Of a stretch of 64,000 nucleotides of DNA, positions 23,802-31,996 are shown one piece after another; within the stretch, counting starts at the first letter, position 1; the number at the start of each line of letters is the position of its first letter. This DNA comes from a virus: the IMG/VR virus record IMGVR_UViG_3300045581_000978, positions 1-64,000 of that record; one strand, given 5' to 3'. Made by a program: the position numbers and the translations under genes. Below the pieces are notes generated by a model. The model was not told the origin of the DNA. It saw only the letters and a program-made list of their open reading frames with translations, and searched no databases.

Positions 23802-24896
23802 ATGGAAAAAGATGTTAAGAGTGCTTTAGATGAAATTGATGATGTTAATCCTTTCGCGACTTATCTTAGTGATAGTACGCTTAGTAGAGTTGGAGGTTGG
23901 GTGGATACAGGTAGTTACGTTCTTAACGCAATTATATCAGGCTCCCTTCACGGAGGTATACCAAAAGGTAGGGTAACCATGCTAGCAGGTGAATCAATGA
24001 CCGGTAAATCTCTCTTCGTGCAGAAAATTCTCGCTAAAGCGCAAGCAGAAGGCCTTACACCGGTAATTTTTGATACGGAAAACGCTATCGATCCGGAAGG
24101 TGCTGCTAGACTTGGATTAGATATTACTAAAGTAAAGTATGTTCCTTGTGTTAGTATAGAGCAAACTCGTAATGCACTGTTTAAGTTTTTATCTGCAGTA
24201 AAAGAGAAAAAACTAGAAGGTAAATTTATTGTTGCTATCGACTCACTCGGTAACCTTCAATCAGAATTAGAGTTAGCTAGAATGGGTAAAGATAGTACAT
24301 CTTCTGATATGGGTACTAAAGCTCGTGCAATGAAATCGTTAATGCAAACCTGTACTAATTTAGGTGCAGTTACTCAGACAACTATTCTATGTACTAATCA
24401 CGTTTATGATGACCCATCTGCAATGTTTCCTTCTATTGAAAAGCATATGCCGGGTGGTAAGGCGTGTGTTTACCTACCATCTGTAACAGTACAACTAGCT
24501 CGTAAGCCAATGAAATCTGACGACGGTAAAACTACAGATGGTGAATTGGCTGTTGGTCAAAAATCGTATGCAGGTATTATTATTAGAGCTCTTACTCGTA
24601 AGAATAGATTTATTAAGCAGTATCTTGAAGGAGAGATGTATCTATCTTTTGCTAATGGATTAGATAGATATTACGGTCTACTTGATCTCGCTGTAGGTCT
24701 TGGAGCTGTAATTCAGAACGGATCAACTTATGCTCTTGAAGATGGTACTAAGCTCGGTTATTATAAATCGTGGCGCAAGGATTCTAAGCTTTGGGAAGAA
24801 ACTATTTTACCTAAAATAGAGGATAGAATTAAGAAGGAATGGTCCTATAGTAATCTAGAAGAAGAAACTCCTGAAGAAATAGACACGGTAGATTAA
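23802..24896 (+). CDS. uvsX: RecA-like recombinase UvsX
   Basis: A 364-aa RecA-family recombinase (T4 UvsX 393 aa). Walker A GESMTGKS near 67-74, DTENAIDPEGAARLG near 93-107, the Walker B strand FIVAIDSLGNLQSE near 143-156 and the L2-region TTILCTNHVYDDPS near 194-207 are clear. It forms filaments on single-stranded DNA for strand exchange with UvsY and gp32. Strong own promoter after a terminator; convergent with 24899..25207. Confidence 0.95.
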   Translation: MEKDVKSALDEIDDVNPFATYLSDSTLSRVGGWVDTGSYVLNAIISGSLHGGIPKGRVTMLAGESMTGKSLFVQKILAKAQAEGLTPVIFDTENAIDPEGAARLGLDITKVKYVPCVSIEQTRNALFKFLSAVKEKKLEGKFIVAIDSLGNLQSELELARMGKDSTSSDMGTKARAMKSLMQTCTNLGAVTQTTILCTNHVYDDPSAMFPSIEKHMPGGKACVYLPSVTVQLARKPMKSDDGKTTDGELAVGQKSYAGIIIRALTRKNRFIKQYLEGEMYLSFANGLDRYYGLLDLAVGLGAVIQNGSTYALEDGTKLGYYKSWRKDSKLWEETILPKIEDRIKKEWSYSNLEEETPEEIDTVD

Positions 24897-24898
24897 AA

Positions 24899-25207
24899 TT
24901 AACCTACAGCTACTAAAGCAGTTTGGGTAAAATCAGTTGGTCTATTGAACACATAAACCCCTTTTGGATCAACTGATCCCATACCCAACTCTACAAGATC
25001 TTGTCCCATTGCTATATACTTTGTTTGTAAAGGACGATCTCTTTGTATCCAGTTCTTTACTTTGATATTATCATAGTCAGCATAAAACATTACATCATCT
25101 TCGTAATTTCCATTAAATTCAACAAAATCTGATCCTAAATTATAGTTTTCGTTTAAAGTTAAATTTGCATACAAGCTTTCTAACAAGAACATATCTCTCT
25201 TTTTCAT
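24899..25207 (-). CDS. Hypothetical, possible internal head protein
   Basis: A 102-aa acidic protein of unknown function. I start at the ATG at 25207; a GTG at 25228 would add seven residues. The N-terminus MKKRDMFLLESLYANLTLNEN contains L-L-E|S and L-N-E|N sites like the prohead-protease sites of other internal proteins. The remainder is beta-rich (FVEFNGNYEDDVMFYADYD, KGVYVFNRPTDFTQTALVAVG). It is a lone minus-strand gene among early genes. Confidence 0.5.
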   Translation of the reverse strand: MKKRDMFLLESLYANLTLNENYNLGSDFVEFNGNYEDDVMFYADYDNIKVKNWIQRDRPLQTKYIAMGQDLVELGMGSVDPKGVYVFNRPTDFTQTALVAVG

Positions 25208-25297
25208 ATAGGTATTTAATCTCAACACAGTAAATACTATTTATTTTTTTTTCTTTTATATTTTTCGAAATCTGCTGGAATTACTTTCATTATAGGT

Positions 25298-25310
25298 TAT
25301 AATAGTATTT
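25298..25310 (+). promoter_or_regulatory. Early -10 element of queC, leaderless spacing
   Basis: TATAAT (25298-25303), 7 nt to the ATG at 25311. The -35 position (CTGGAA, 25275-25280, spacer 17) matches poorly. Confidence 0.6.
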
Positions 25311-26096
25311 ATGGAAATGGACAGTAAAAATATGGATTCTGAGGTGAAAGGCTCAAAAAAGTTAGTACTGTCATTTAGTGGAGGTGCTGACTCATCTGTT
25401 CTGTTGTTTATGGCAGCAGATAGAGGATATGAAGAGATTCATACCGTTACTTTCGATTACGGCCAAAGACATCGCCGTGAGATGCAGTGTGTACCTCTCC
25501 AAAAGTGGAATCTGAAAGAGAAATACCCTAACGTTAAATTTACTAATAAAGTACTTGATGTTACATATCTTAAAGACATATCGCCAACCTCATCTCTTAC
25601 GAATTTAGATATTGATAATCCAGATATTAGTCAAATTGCAGGTGATGCGCAACCGGTTTCTTATGTACCGTTTCGTAATCAGATGTTTTTAACGATCTGC
25701 TGTGCATATGCGGAGAGTTTAGGTGCTAGTTCTGTTTGGTATGGAGCAGCTCAGGTAGATTCTTTAGCAGGCTACTGGGATGGATCAACAGAATTCGTTG
25801 ATTCTATAAATAACTTAATACAACTCAACAGAGAACATAGAATTTTTATTGAAGCTCCATTGCTCTCCATGTCGAAAGCAGATATTATACTAGAAGGTAT
25901 AAGACTAGGTGTTAACTTTAGAGATACGTGGACGTGTTATAGCAATCGAAAGGATGAATTAGCAGACGCAACAACACCATCAAGTAGTTTACGCGTTCAA
26001 GGGTTCATTAGCGCTGGATACAGAGATCCTATCAAGTATATTCAGCAAGATAAGCTTGATAGGATATATGAAGAAAATAACTGTATAGAATTATAA
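25311..26096 (+). CDS. queC: 7-cyano-7-deazaguanine synthase QueC, zinc site degenerate
   Basis: A 261-aa member of the QueC family, the ATP-dependent enzyme turning 7-carboxy-7-deazaguanine into its amide (ADG) and then preQ0. The PP-loop SFSGGADSSVLL near 22-33, FDYGQRHRREM near 48-58, YVPFRNQMFL near 114-123 and YGAAQVDSLAGYWDGS near 143-158 are intact. The usual C-terminal zinc motif C-x(n)-C-G-x-C-x-x-C keeps only the first Cys (TCYSNRKDELADATTPSSS); the other three positions read as T/P/S. So structure or end product may differ from ordinary QueC. Complete pathway partners are in this window. Confidence 0.9.
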   Translation: MEMDSKNMDSEVKGSKKLVLSFSGGADSSVLLFMAADRGYEEIHTVTFDYGQRHRREMQCVPLQKWNLKEKYPNVKFTNKVLDVTYLKDISPTSSLTNLDIDNPDISQIAGDAQPVSYVPFRNQMFLTICCAYAESLGASSVWYGAAQVDSLAGYWDGSTEFVDSINNLIQLNREHRIFIEAPLLSMSKADIILEGIRLGVNFRDTWTCYSNRKDELADATTPSSSLRVQGFISAGYRDPIKYIQQDKLDRIYEENNCIEL

Positions 26097-27458
26097 ACCG
26101 TAACGTCTCAATTCATCTAATTGATACGATGTTTTAGGTTTATATCTCTCTTTGAAAGATATACTCTTTTTATCAGACTTAGCTTTATATGAGTCTTTAC
26201 GAGTTTGTTCTACAATATAGGAAGCAGTATAACTTTCAGTTACTGTTTCTTTTTCTGTAAAGCCTCTTTTCTTAGCTATCCCTCTCTCCCAATCCTCTAA
26301 TTCGCCATCGTCATCAAGATCTGCTTTTTTAGCATTGAAAGTTTCATTATCCTCTTCTTTTGGACCATTAAAATAAAGTTTAGCATCCGCAAGTGCATCA
26401 GCTTTATAATCGCTATTATATTGAGGGCTATTAATTATATAATCGATATAATATTCATCTACTTTAGATGCTGGGTTATAACCAGTAGCATGACCACCTG
26501 TTAAGTCGACAGATATCTCACCAGTAGAAGGGTCTCTTCTAGCAGTATAGGTAAGAATACCATCCACCTCTTCACCGTCATCACCTATCCATACAGTTTC
26601 GACTTCACCATCATACTCATCGCCTCGCATTGCTGCATTATAATCCTCCTCACTCACATCCTTACCTGTAAGACTAGGGTCATAGAACTCCTCAGGCCCT
26701 ATTTCTTCATCTTCAGACATCTCACTATCTTCCATTTCTTCATCTTCTGTACCTTGCGAAATAGGCTTAACAGCCGACGATAAATAAGCTGCAATTTTTT
26801 CATAACCAGGTTCGTTAGAGATTTGACCAATAAATGATTTTAATGTAGCAATATCTTTAATTCTATTAGCTACTCCCATTACCTCATTAAGAGCTTCCTC
26901 CTCAATATCGAATCCAGGCTCTCCTAAATTTGAAGCTATTTTTGCAAGTATATTAGCAACAGCTGTTTTGACGAGAATAGTTTCATCAGAAACAATATCC
27001 GTTAACGCGTCGTCCATTTGTTTACCGGACTTAACCTGTCTCATTTGATTTGCAATCTCCTGTGAAGCAGCTTGTGCAGCATATTTTTCTTCCTTACCTC
27101 TATTAACACCTACACCACTAATAAAGTCATCTAGTGTTGAAGAAACTCTTTCAGATATTTCATCAGATTTAGCATTAATTTCTTGCTGTTTCTTTTTTAG
27201 AACATTAAGCATTGCTTGTTTTTTGCCAGTAAATCCAGGAGCTTTTTTAATCATTACAAGTTCTTGATCATCAATAATGTCCAGCATGTAGAGAATCTCT
27301 CTAATAAACTTAATTGTATCAAGAGGTGCGGAGCTCAATCCTCCTGCTCTCATCTTTGATGTTATATTTCCAAATGAAGGATGCGCTCCAGCGTAAGGAG
27401 ACATTTTAGCCTCATTTAAAATACTTACCCTGGCTAGTAGATCTTTGAACGAACTCAT
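26091..27458 (-). CDS. Acidic virion protein with EF-hand loop and capsid-targeting N-terminus
   Basis: A 455-aa protein. N-terminus SSFKDLLARVSILNEAKMS resembles a head-targeting peptide with an L-N-E|A site. A helical region (25-230) is followed by a strongly acidic linker (EDEEMEDSEMSEDEEIGPEE, near 235-255), a small beta domain near 270-330 and, near 380-391, a perfect EF-hand calcium loop DLDDDGELEDWE. The C-terminus is basic. Similar EF-hand/acidic mosaics occur in T4-like internal virion proteins. It has a perfect late promoter and overlaps the end of queC by 6 nt on the opposite strand. Confidence 0.6.
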   Translation of the reverse strand: MSSFKDLLARVSILNEAKMSPYAGAHPSFGNITSKMRAGGLSSAPLDTIKFIREILYMLDIIDDQELVMIKKAPGFTGKKQAMLNVLKKKQQEINAKSDEISERVSSTLDDFISGVGVNRGKEEKYAAQAASQEIANQMRQVKSGKQMDDALTDIVSDETILVKTAVANILAKIASNLGEPGFDIEEEALNEVMGVANRIKDIATLKSFIGQISNEPGYEKIAAYLSSAVKPISQGTEDEEMEDSEMSEDEEIGPEEFYDPSLTGKDVSEEDYNAAMRGDEYDGEVETVWIGDDGEEVDGILTYTARRDPSTGEISVDLTGGHATGYNPASKVDEYYIDYIINSPQYNSDYKADALADAKLYFNGPKEEDNETFNAKKADLDDDGELEDWERGIAKKRGFTEKETVTESYTASYIVEQTRKDSYKAKSDKKSISFKERYKPKTSYQLDELRRYGL

Positions 27459-27472
27459 ATACTATATTTATA
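27459..27472 (-). promoter_or_regulatory. Late promoter, perfect TATAAATA, leaderless spacing
   Basis: TATAAATA on the minus strand (27465-27472), exactly 6 nt before the ATG at 27458; a model example of the late element in this genome. Confidence 0.7.
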
Positions 27473-27476
27473 CAAT

Positions 27477-27794
27477 ATGGAACTAAATTGGCAGGATTTT
27501 AACGAAATGTCTCATAGTAAGTTGTGTAAAATACCAGGCATTGGTAAAAAAGCAGCAGATCGAATTATAGCTTGTAGACCCTTTAGATCTAATAACGATC
27601 TATTTAAGGTTAGAGGGCTAGGTAAGAAAACCTTAAGCAACCTAGGTATAGAGAAAACTAAAAAAGAGCGAAAGTCTTGGTATCTTATGGAAGATGGTAT
27701 TGAATATCCTAACTCCGCATTAGCTAGGAATAAGATTACAGGTAAAATAGATTTTTTCTGGAGGATGCCTCGTGAACAACGTGAATACTTATAA
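27477..27794 (+). CDS. Helix-hairpin-helix DNA-binding protein (ComEA-like)
   Basis: A 105-aa protein. Two helix-hairpin-helix motifs in a row: LCKIPGIGKKAADRIIACRPF near 16-36 and LFKVRGLGKKTLSNLG near 42-57, as in ComEA/UvrC-type non-specific DNA binding domains. The C-terminal 45 residues (Trp/Tyr/Arg-rich) are not recognised. Its ATG is 18 bp from the divergent late gene start, and the two promoters share the intervening bases. It lies between queC and the amidotransferase gene. Confidence 0.75.
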   Translation: MELNWQDFNEMSHSKLCKIPGIGKKAADRIIACRPFRSNNDLFKVRGLGKKTLSNLGIEKTKKERKSWYLMEDGIEYPNSALARNKITGKIDFFWRMPREQREYL

Positions 27795-27795
27795 G

Positions 27796-27828
27796 TTGCT
27801 TTTTAAATGTACCTATTATAATAATTTT
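27796..27828 (+). promoter_or_regulatory. Sigma-70-like promoter upstream of amidotransferase
   Basis: TTGCTT (27796-27801), 15-nt spacer, TATAAT (27817-27822), then 6 nt to the ATG (27829) of a 16-codon leader frame. Confidence 0.6.
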
Positions 27829-27879
27829 ATGGCTAAACACTATATAGAGAGATCGGAGGTTAATTTATGTGTGCTATAA
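27829..27879 (+). CDS. Possible 16-aa leader peptide
   Basis: A short frame (MAKHYIERSEVNLCVL) begins at the predicted transcription start and ends 13 nt inside the amidotransferase gene. Its path crosses the GGAGG ribosome binding site of that gene (27856-27860), so its translation could affect initiation there. No other support for its being made. Confidence 0.3.
   Translation: MAKHYIERSEVNLCVL
27856..27860 (+). promoter_or_regulatory. Shine-Dalgarno GGAGG of amidotransferase
   Basis: GGAGG, 6 nt before the ATG at 27867. It stands out because most operon-first genes here have no such site. Confidence 0.7.
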
Positions 27880-28547
27880 TGGGCTCTAGTAAGCTCTCTA
27901 TGTTTGAGGTAATGTATCAAGCTAATCTACCTAGAGGTAATTTTGCTTCTGGATTAATGGGATTAACTAGCAATTGTGATCAATTAATCTTAAAACAAAA
28001 AGGTACATTAAATTTTGAATCGATGAAGCTGGATGATTTCAGCTTAGATAAGCACGTGGATTATTATATCGGTCATGTACAAGCTCCAACTTCTGCAAAA
28101 AGAGAATGGGCTCCCGATACATCTCATCCTTTTGAGTCGTTGTCCTGGGCTGTTTTTCATAACGGCGTGTTAACAAATTACGAAAAAATACGCGCTAATT
28201 ATATAGACTGGGACGTTAATCCTGTTGATACAGCTGTAATACCTAATCTTCTTCAGCATTATACTGAAGAATGCCGAGGTGAATGTCCAGGTCATGAAAT
28301 TATTAAAAAAGTTCTTAATATGCTTGAAGGTACTTTTGCTCTATGTATGGTTGATACAGATAGCAATGATGTATATCTTGCAAGACAAGGCTCTATCCTA
28401 CACTATAATGACAAAGGAGATTTCTCTACACTTAGCGGTGAAGGATTTAAGTTACTCCCTGAAGGAGTAATTTTAATGCTACGTGATAATAAGGAGTGGG
28501 TAGAGGTAAATCGCTTTGATGTTAAATCACCATTTTTATTTTTATGA
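27867..28547 (+). CDS. Class II glutamine amidotransferase, stand-alone
   Basis: A 226-aa Ntn-type glutaminase domain. Cys2 (MCAIMG) becomes the N-terminal nucleophile once Met is removed; YIGHVQAPTSAK near 72-83 and FHNGVLTNYEKIR near 98-110 are the glutamine-site motifs of the GlmS/PurF/AsnB type. It lacks a synthetase domain, so it should supply ammonia to another protein. QueC (1.8 kb upstream), which uses ammonia and is fused to such a domain in archaeal and some phage Gat-QueC proteins, is an attractive partner. The glycosyltransferase overlapping its 3' end by ATGA is another. Confidence 0.85.
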   Translation: MCAIMGSSKLSMFEVMYQANLPRGNFASGLMGLTSNCDQLILKQKGTLNFESMKLDDFSLDKHVDYYIGHVQAPTSAKREWAPDTSHPFESLSWAVFHNGVLTNYEKIRANYIDWDVNPVDTAVIPNLLQHYTEECRGECPGHEIIKKVLNMLEGTFALCMVDTDSNDVYLARQGSILHYNDKGDFSTLSGEGFKLLPEGVILMLRDNKEWVEVNRFDVKSPFLFL

Positions 28548-29194
28548 GAACATTTTATTTTTCAGCAACTAAAGGATTAAAGAAAAACACTCTGCTTTTT
28601 AAAACCGGGAGCGAGGAGTTTTTCTTTAAAACAAAAAATACTGATGCAATAGCTAAAGTATATAATAAAGCTATTGATTTCGCTATTCAAGAAAACGCAG
28701 ATTCGTTAGTATTATGTCATGACGATGTAATAATAGAATCTAATTTAGAGAAAAAAATTCCTCAAATGTTTGACAAATACGATGTGTTCGGAGTAGCAGG
28801 AACAAAAGAATGTAAACTCGAAAAACCTATTTTATGGCATATAATGGGTGGTGGTTTTACTGGTAATAATCTTAGAGGTGCAGTAGCCCATGGCTCTCAA
28901 GAAAAAAAATCTATGACTTTCTTCGGACCCTATCCATCTCGCGTCATCATGATAGATGGAGTCTTTATGGCTATAAAGAGAGAGGTATTTACACAAATTA
29001 GATTTGATGAATCATGCCCAGCAAAATTTCATATGTATGATTTAGATTACTCTTTACAAGCTCATAAAGCTGGATTTAAGGTAGGTGTAAGCGATATTAT
29101 GATTACACACGCTTCACCCGGGCTTAAAGAGTTTACCTCTGAGTTCAATGAGGGACAAGAATGGTTTGTGAATAAATGGAAAGGTAAATTATAA
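28544..29194 (+). CDS. Glycosyltransferase, GT2-like
   Basis: A 216-aa GT-A fold protein. SLVLCHDDVIIES near 54-66 is the metal/donor D-D motif; PSRVIMIDGVFMAIKREVF near 126-144 then FHMYDLDYSLQAHKAGFKVGV near 157-177 match the acceptor-side region of GT2 transferases. Short for the family and without membrane segments, so cytoplasmic. ATGA overlap with the amidotransferase gene suggests shared function. Modified DNA bases or a virion protein are the plausible acceptors; neither is shown. Confidence 0.75.
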   Translation: MRTFYFSATKGLKKNTLLFKTGSEEFFFKTKNTDAIAKVYNKAIDFAIQENADSLVLCHDDVIIESNLEKKIPQMFDKYDVFGVAGTKECKLEKPILWHIMGGGFTGNNLRGAVAHGSQEKKSMTFFGPYPSRVIMIDGVFMAIKREVFTQIRFDESCPAKFHMYDLDYSLQAHKAGFKVGVSDIMITHASPGLKEFTSEFNEGQEWFVNKWKGKL

Positions 29195-29198
29195 GAAA

Positions 29199-30515
29199 GT
29201 GATTAAATTAGACTTAGATTATTTCGAGAGAGTTATCTGTTATAAAGCTCTACTCGATTCTACATATCTTGCTTCGATAGTTGACTATGTTAAGCCTGCT
29301 TATTTTAAAGATAAGAATATAGCAAACGTATTCAATATTATTTCTACGTTTTATGAAAATCGTAACAAGCTACCTACCTTAACAGAAGTCAAAACATATC
29401 TTACTACTGACGAGCTTAAAGAGTCATTTAAGAGTCTTGTTGATACTTTAAAGGATATTGATAAGAATATCGATAAAGACGAGCTTTACTCTAATACAGA
29501 GCGGTTTTTAAAAGAGAAGGCCGTTTACACATCTATGCTCGATGTAGCTAGCGATATAGCAAAAGGTAATATTGATACTTCGCAGATCTTAGATAAAATA
29601 GAAAAGTCCTGCAATATAAATCTCGTTACTGATACTGGGTTCGATCTTCATAACGATGTAGAGGTTCTTATCGACGATCTTTGTAATGTTCAGCGCTCTA
29701 TACCTAGTAATTGGGAATGGTTAGATGATGCACTTAACGGAGGGTTCCTTGAAAACGGTAGATCTCTTTATGTATTTGCAGGAGAAACCAATATCGGTAA
29801 ATCTATCTTCTTAGGTAACATTGCATCTAATATAGCTAATCAAGGTAAGAATGTTCTCCTAATAACTTTAGAGATGTCAGAGCTTCTTTACGCTAGACGT
29901 ATTTGTACGAACGTAAGTAAAATACCTCTCAAAGACCTTTCATCTAACACACACTCTTTAAGACAAGCTATTAAGGAACAGAAAGAAGGAGGTTCAGGTA
30001 GAATCTTTATTAAAGAGTTTCCACCCTCTACTATTACACCGAACCAACTTAAAGCATTTGTAAAAAAGCTAACAGATACTGGTGTTCCTATTCATGCTAT
30101 TGTATTAGATTATCTTAACCTGTTACACTCAACAGTAGGTTCTAACTCCTATGAGAGAATTAAGAACGTAACCGAACAGGTGAGAGCCATGTCTTATATT
30201 TTCAATTGCCCTATCATTTCTGCAACTCAGCTTAATAGATCAGGCTTTAATACTGACAATCCTGATCTAGCTACTATATCCGAATCAGTAGGATTAGCCG
30301 CTACTGCAGATGTTATTGTCTCTATCTTCCAGAACGAGGAAGATAGGGATTTAGGAATTATTAGATTAGGTATGATGAAGAATAGATACGGACCGAGAGG
30401 ACATACTCAAGCGATGCGTATTGATTATTCTACTCTTACTATTACTCAAGCAGCAGATGCAGCTGTTAGTAGTGATGACCTGACTCTCAATGCGTTGCAG
30501 CTATTAGCGGGTTGA
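29199..30515 (+). CDS. 41: Replicative DNA helicase gp41 (DnaB-like)
   Basis: A 438-aa DnaB-family helicase, GTG start, 4 nt after the glycosyltransferase. The N-terminal helical domain (1-130) is followed by a RecA-like motor: Walker A AGETNIGKSIF near 198-208, LLITLEMSELLYARR near 221-235, Walker B AIVLDYLNLL near 300-309 and SATQLNRSGF near 344-353, then NRYGPRG near 390-396. It unwinds the fork with primase gp61 (also present). Slightly shorter than T4 gp41 (475 aa). A loader of the gp59 type was not recognised. Confidence 0.93.
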   Translation: MIKLDLDYFERVICYKALLDSTYLASIVDYVKPAYFKDKNIANVFNIISTFYENRNKLPTLTEVKTYLTTDELKESFKSLVDTLKDIDKNIDKDELYSNTERFLKEKAVYTSMLDVASDIAKGNIDTSQILDKIEKSCNINLVTDTGFDLHNDVEVLIDDLCNVQRSIPSNWEWLDDALNGGFLENGRSLYVFAGETNIGKSIFLGNIASNIANQGKNVLLITLEMSELLYARRICTNVSKIPLKDLSSNTHSLRQAIKEQKEGGSGRIFIKEFPPSTITPNQLKAFVKKLTDTGVPIHAIVLDYLNLLHSTVGSNSYERIKNVTEQVRAMSYIFNCPIISATQLNRSGFNTDNPDLATISESVGLAATADVIVSIFQNEEDRDLGIIRLGMMKNRYGPRGHTQAMRIDYSTLTITQAADAAVSSDDLTLNALQLLAG

Positions 30516-30531
30516 TTAAGTTCCTTATGAG

Positions 30532-30544
30532 TATAAATATGTAA
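30532..30544 (+). promoter_or_regulatory. Late promoter, perfect TATAAATA
   Basis: TATAAATA (30532-30539), 5 nt before the GTG at 30545. Confidence 0.6.
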
Positions 30545-30988
30545 GTGACTCAAGAAGATAGAGACAAATATAAGAAGATTAAGGCTAATCTCGAATTATA
30601 TAGAAAAGGTAAAACAGATTTTTCTATAGAAGAGCTTAACGACTTAAAAATCCATCTACTCAAATATAAAGATACCTTACAAACTACTCAGTTTTTTGAA
30701 GGTGCTCTTAAAGAGTATAAAATTGTCAGTTGCTTTGCAGAACAATTTCATGATGAGTTGCAAGATCATATGATTAATAAGTACGGAGCGGCGATTGTAA
30801 TAGTTGTTGTACTTAAAGATAAAAAAATATTATTGAAGAAAAATCCTAAGACCTGTAGTTTGGATTTATGTGCGTTAGCTAAGCTTTTAAGTGACGGAGG
30901 ATGCATAGATTCTACAGCTAATGTAGCTGAAGGAAATATTACAGAAAAGTTTTTAAACTTAACCAAAACCTTTAAGCCATGTATATAA
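30545..30988 (+). CDS. Hypothetical protein with DHHA1-like C-terminus
   Basis: A 147-aa protein, GTG start fixed by a perfect TATAAATA 5 nt upstream. The N-terminal 75 residues are helical and charged. The C-terminal half (AAIVIVVVLKDKKILLKKN then CSLDLCALAKLLSDGGCIDSTANVAEG) recalls the DHHA1 substrate-binding domain of DHH phosphoesterases, where the last part reads G-G-G-H-x-x-A-A-G. The DHH catalytic domain is absent, so it cannot be an active enzyme of that type. The resemblance is tentative. It overlaps the next gene by 10 nt. Confidence 0.5.
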   Translation: MTQEDRDKYKKIKANLELYRKGKTDFSIEELNDLKIHLLKYKDTLQTTQFFEGALKEYKIVSCFAEQFHDELQDHMINKYGAAIVIVVVLKDKKILLKKNPKTCSLDLCALAKLLSDGGCIDSTANVAEGNITEKFLNLTKTFKPCI

Positions 30989-31293
30989 AATCTATCTCTG
31001 TAAATCCTTCGCAAGACATAATTGATAGAGAAAGCGAACATATATTATTATCGTTTTGTTCTTTCTGTACTCTTTTAAAAGGAAAAAAACTATCATTTCA
31101 AAATGTCTTTATTTTAATACTACAAGACGAGAAATTAAAAAACATACTAAAAGACCTTTTAGGAGTTGATTCTACTTATGAAATAGTTAAAATATTCTTG
31201 GAATACGATCCCACAATTACTAAAAGTAAATACATTACAAAATATCTCAATAATCGAAATAAAAATAATTTAAAAGCAATAAGAAATAATTAA
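30979..31293 (+). CDS. Hypothetical protein
   Basis: A 104-aa, Lys/Ile/Leu-rich helical protein of unknown function. It lies between the helicase and gp32 genes, where T4-like phages may carry helicase-loader or assembly factors, but I see no sequence match to gp59. It overlaps the preceding gene by 10 nt and is followed 17 nt later by 31311..31973. Confidence 0.5.
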   Translation: MYIKSISVNPSQDIIDRESEHILLSFCSFCTLLKGKKLSFQNVFILILQDEKLKNILKDLLGVDSTYEIVKIFLEYDPTITKSKYITKYLNNRNKNNLKAIRNN

Positions 31294-31310
31294 AACGGTT
31301 TTAAACCAAA

Positions 31311-31973
31311 ATGTCTCTCACAGAAAAAGAAAAAAGCATTTATAACTCTTACCTAATAGCTAGTAGAACAGTACAAAACAAGCCCTTTAAGCTTCGACAG
31401 GATTTTACTTCTATTGATAGTCAGGTATATACAACTCTTAAAAAGTTGGGTCTCTTTTTTAATAAAAATAACAATATTAAACAAGTAGACTTTTTTACTG
31501 CACCGTTTAGCTATTATGGCGCAGATAATTTCTTCGACATACACTTTTTCTTAACACCAAAAGCTATAAAGTGTTACTCTCTGTATATAAAGAAAAAAGA
31601 GACACAAGATCCGGACAACGCAGACACCATAACTAGTACTAAAAATTGCTGTGTATTTATATATAAGTACTGTAAAGAAAATAATCTAACACTACACGAA
31701 TATAAAAATATTATCAACGGTACAACTCCGTTAGTATTACAGCATTTGCGTGATCACAGTATTAACTTTTATACCCTGCACGGACTACAATGCGACAGAA
31801 CAATAAGGCAGGTAGAACCTGACTTGCTTGAGTTCTTTATATCCAATTTTGAAAACTTGTTAAATGAAACAAGAATAAATTTTCAGCGCTCTATTAAACT
31901 TAAAGTGATAGTTCGCGAAGCTCTTTCAATAATTGAAAATCAACTGTTGAAAAACAAAACAAATAAACTATAA
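31311..31973 (+). CDS. Hypothetical protein upstream of gp32
   Basis: A 220-aa protein, length close to T4 gp59 (217 aa) and in a gp41-to-gp32 position, but with no motif I can match. It is rich in Phe/Tyr/Lys; FFTAPFSYYGADNFFDIHFFLTPKAIKCYSLYI near 61-93 may be a globular core. Function therefore open; a helicase-loader analogue is a positional guess. The gp32 promoter lies within its last 9 codons and stop. Confidence 0.5.
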   Translation: MSLTEKEKSIYNSYLIASRTVQNKPFKLRQDFTSIDSQVYTTLKKLGLFFNKNNNIKQVDFFTAPFSYYGADNFFDIHFFLTPKAIKCYSLYIKKKETQDPDNADTITSTKNCCVFIYKYCKENNLTLHEYKNIINGTTPLVLQHLRDHSINFYTLHGLQCDRTIRQVEPDLLEFFISNFENLLNETRINFQRSIKLKVIVREALSIIENQLLKNKTNKL

Positions 31974-31974
31974 T
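31947..31974 (+). promoter_or_regulatory. Early sigma-70-like promoter of gene 32 with a short leader
   Basis: TTGAAA (31947-31952), 16-nt spacer, TATAAT (31969-31974). Here the ATG (31997) is 22 nt away, so gp32 mRNA would have about 16 nt of leader, unlike the leaderless genes. The leader is A-rich (AGAGAATAAC). Confidence 0.75.
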
Positions 31975-31996
31975 AAGAGAATAACAAATAAAAATT

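Noticed and set aside
25208-25228. GTG start at 25228 for the 24899..25207 gene
   Set aside because: The ATG at 25207 gives a typical N-terminus with L-L-E sites; neither has a clear ribosome binding site, so the call remains open.
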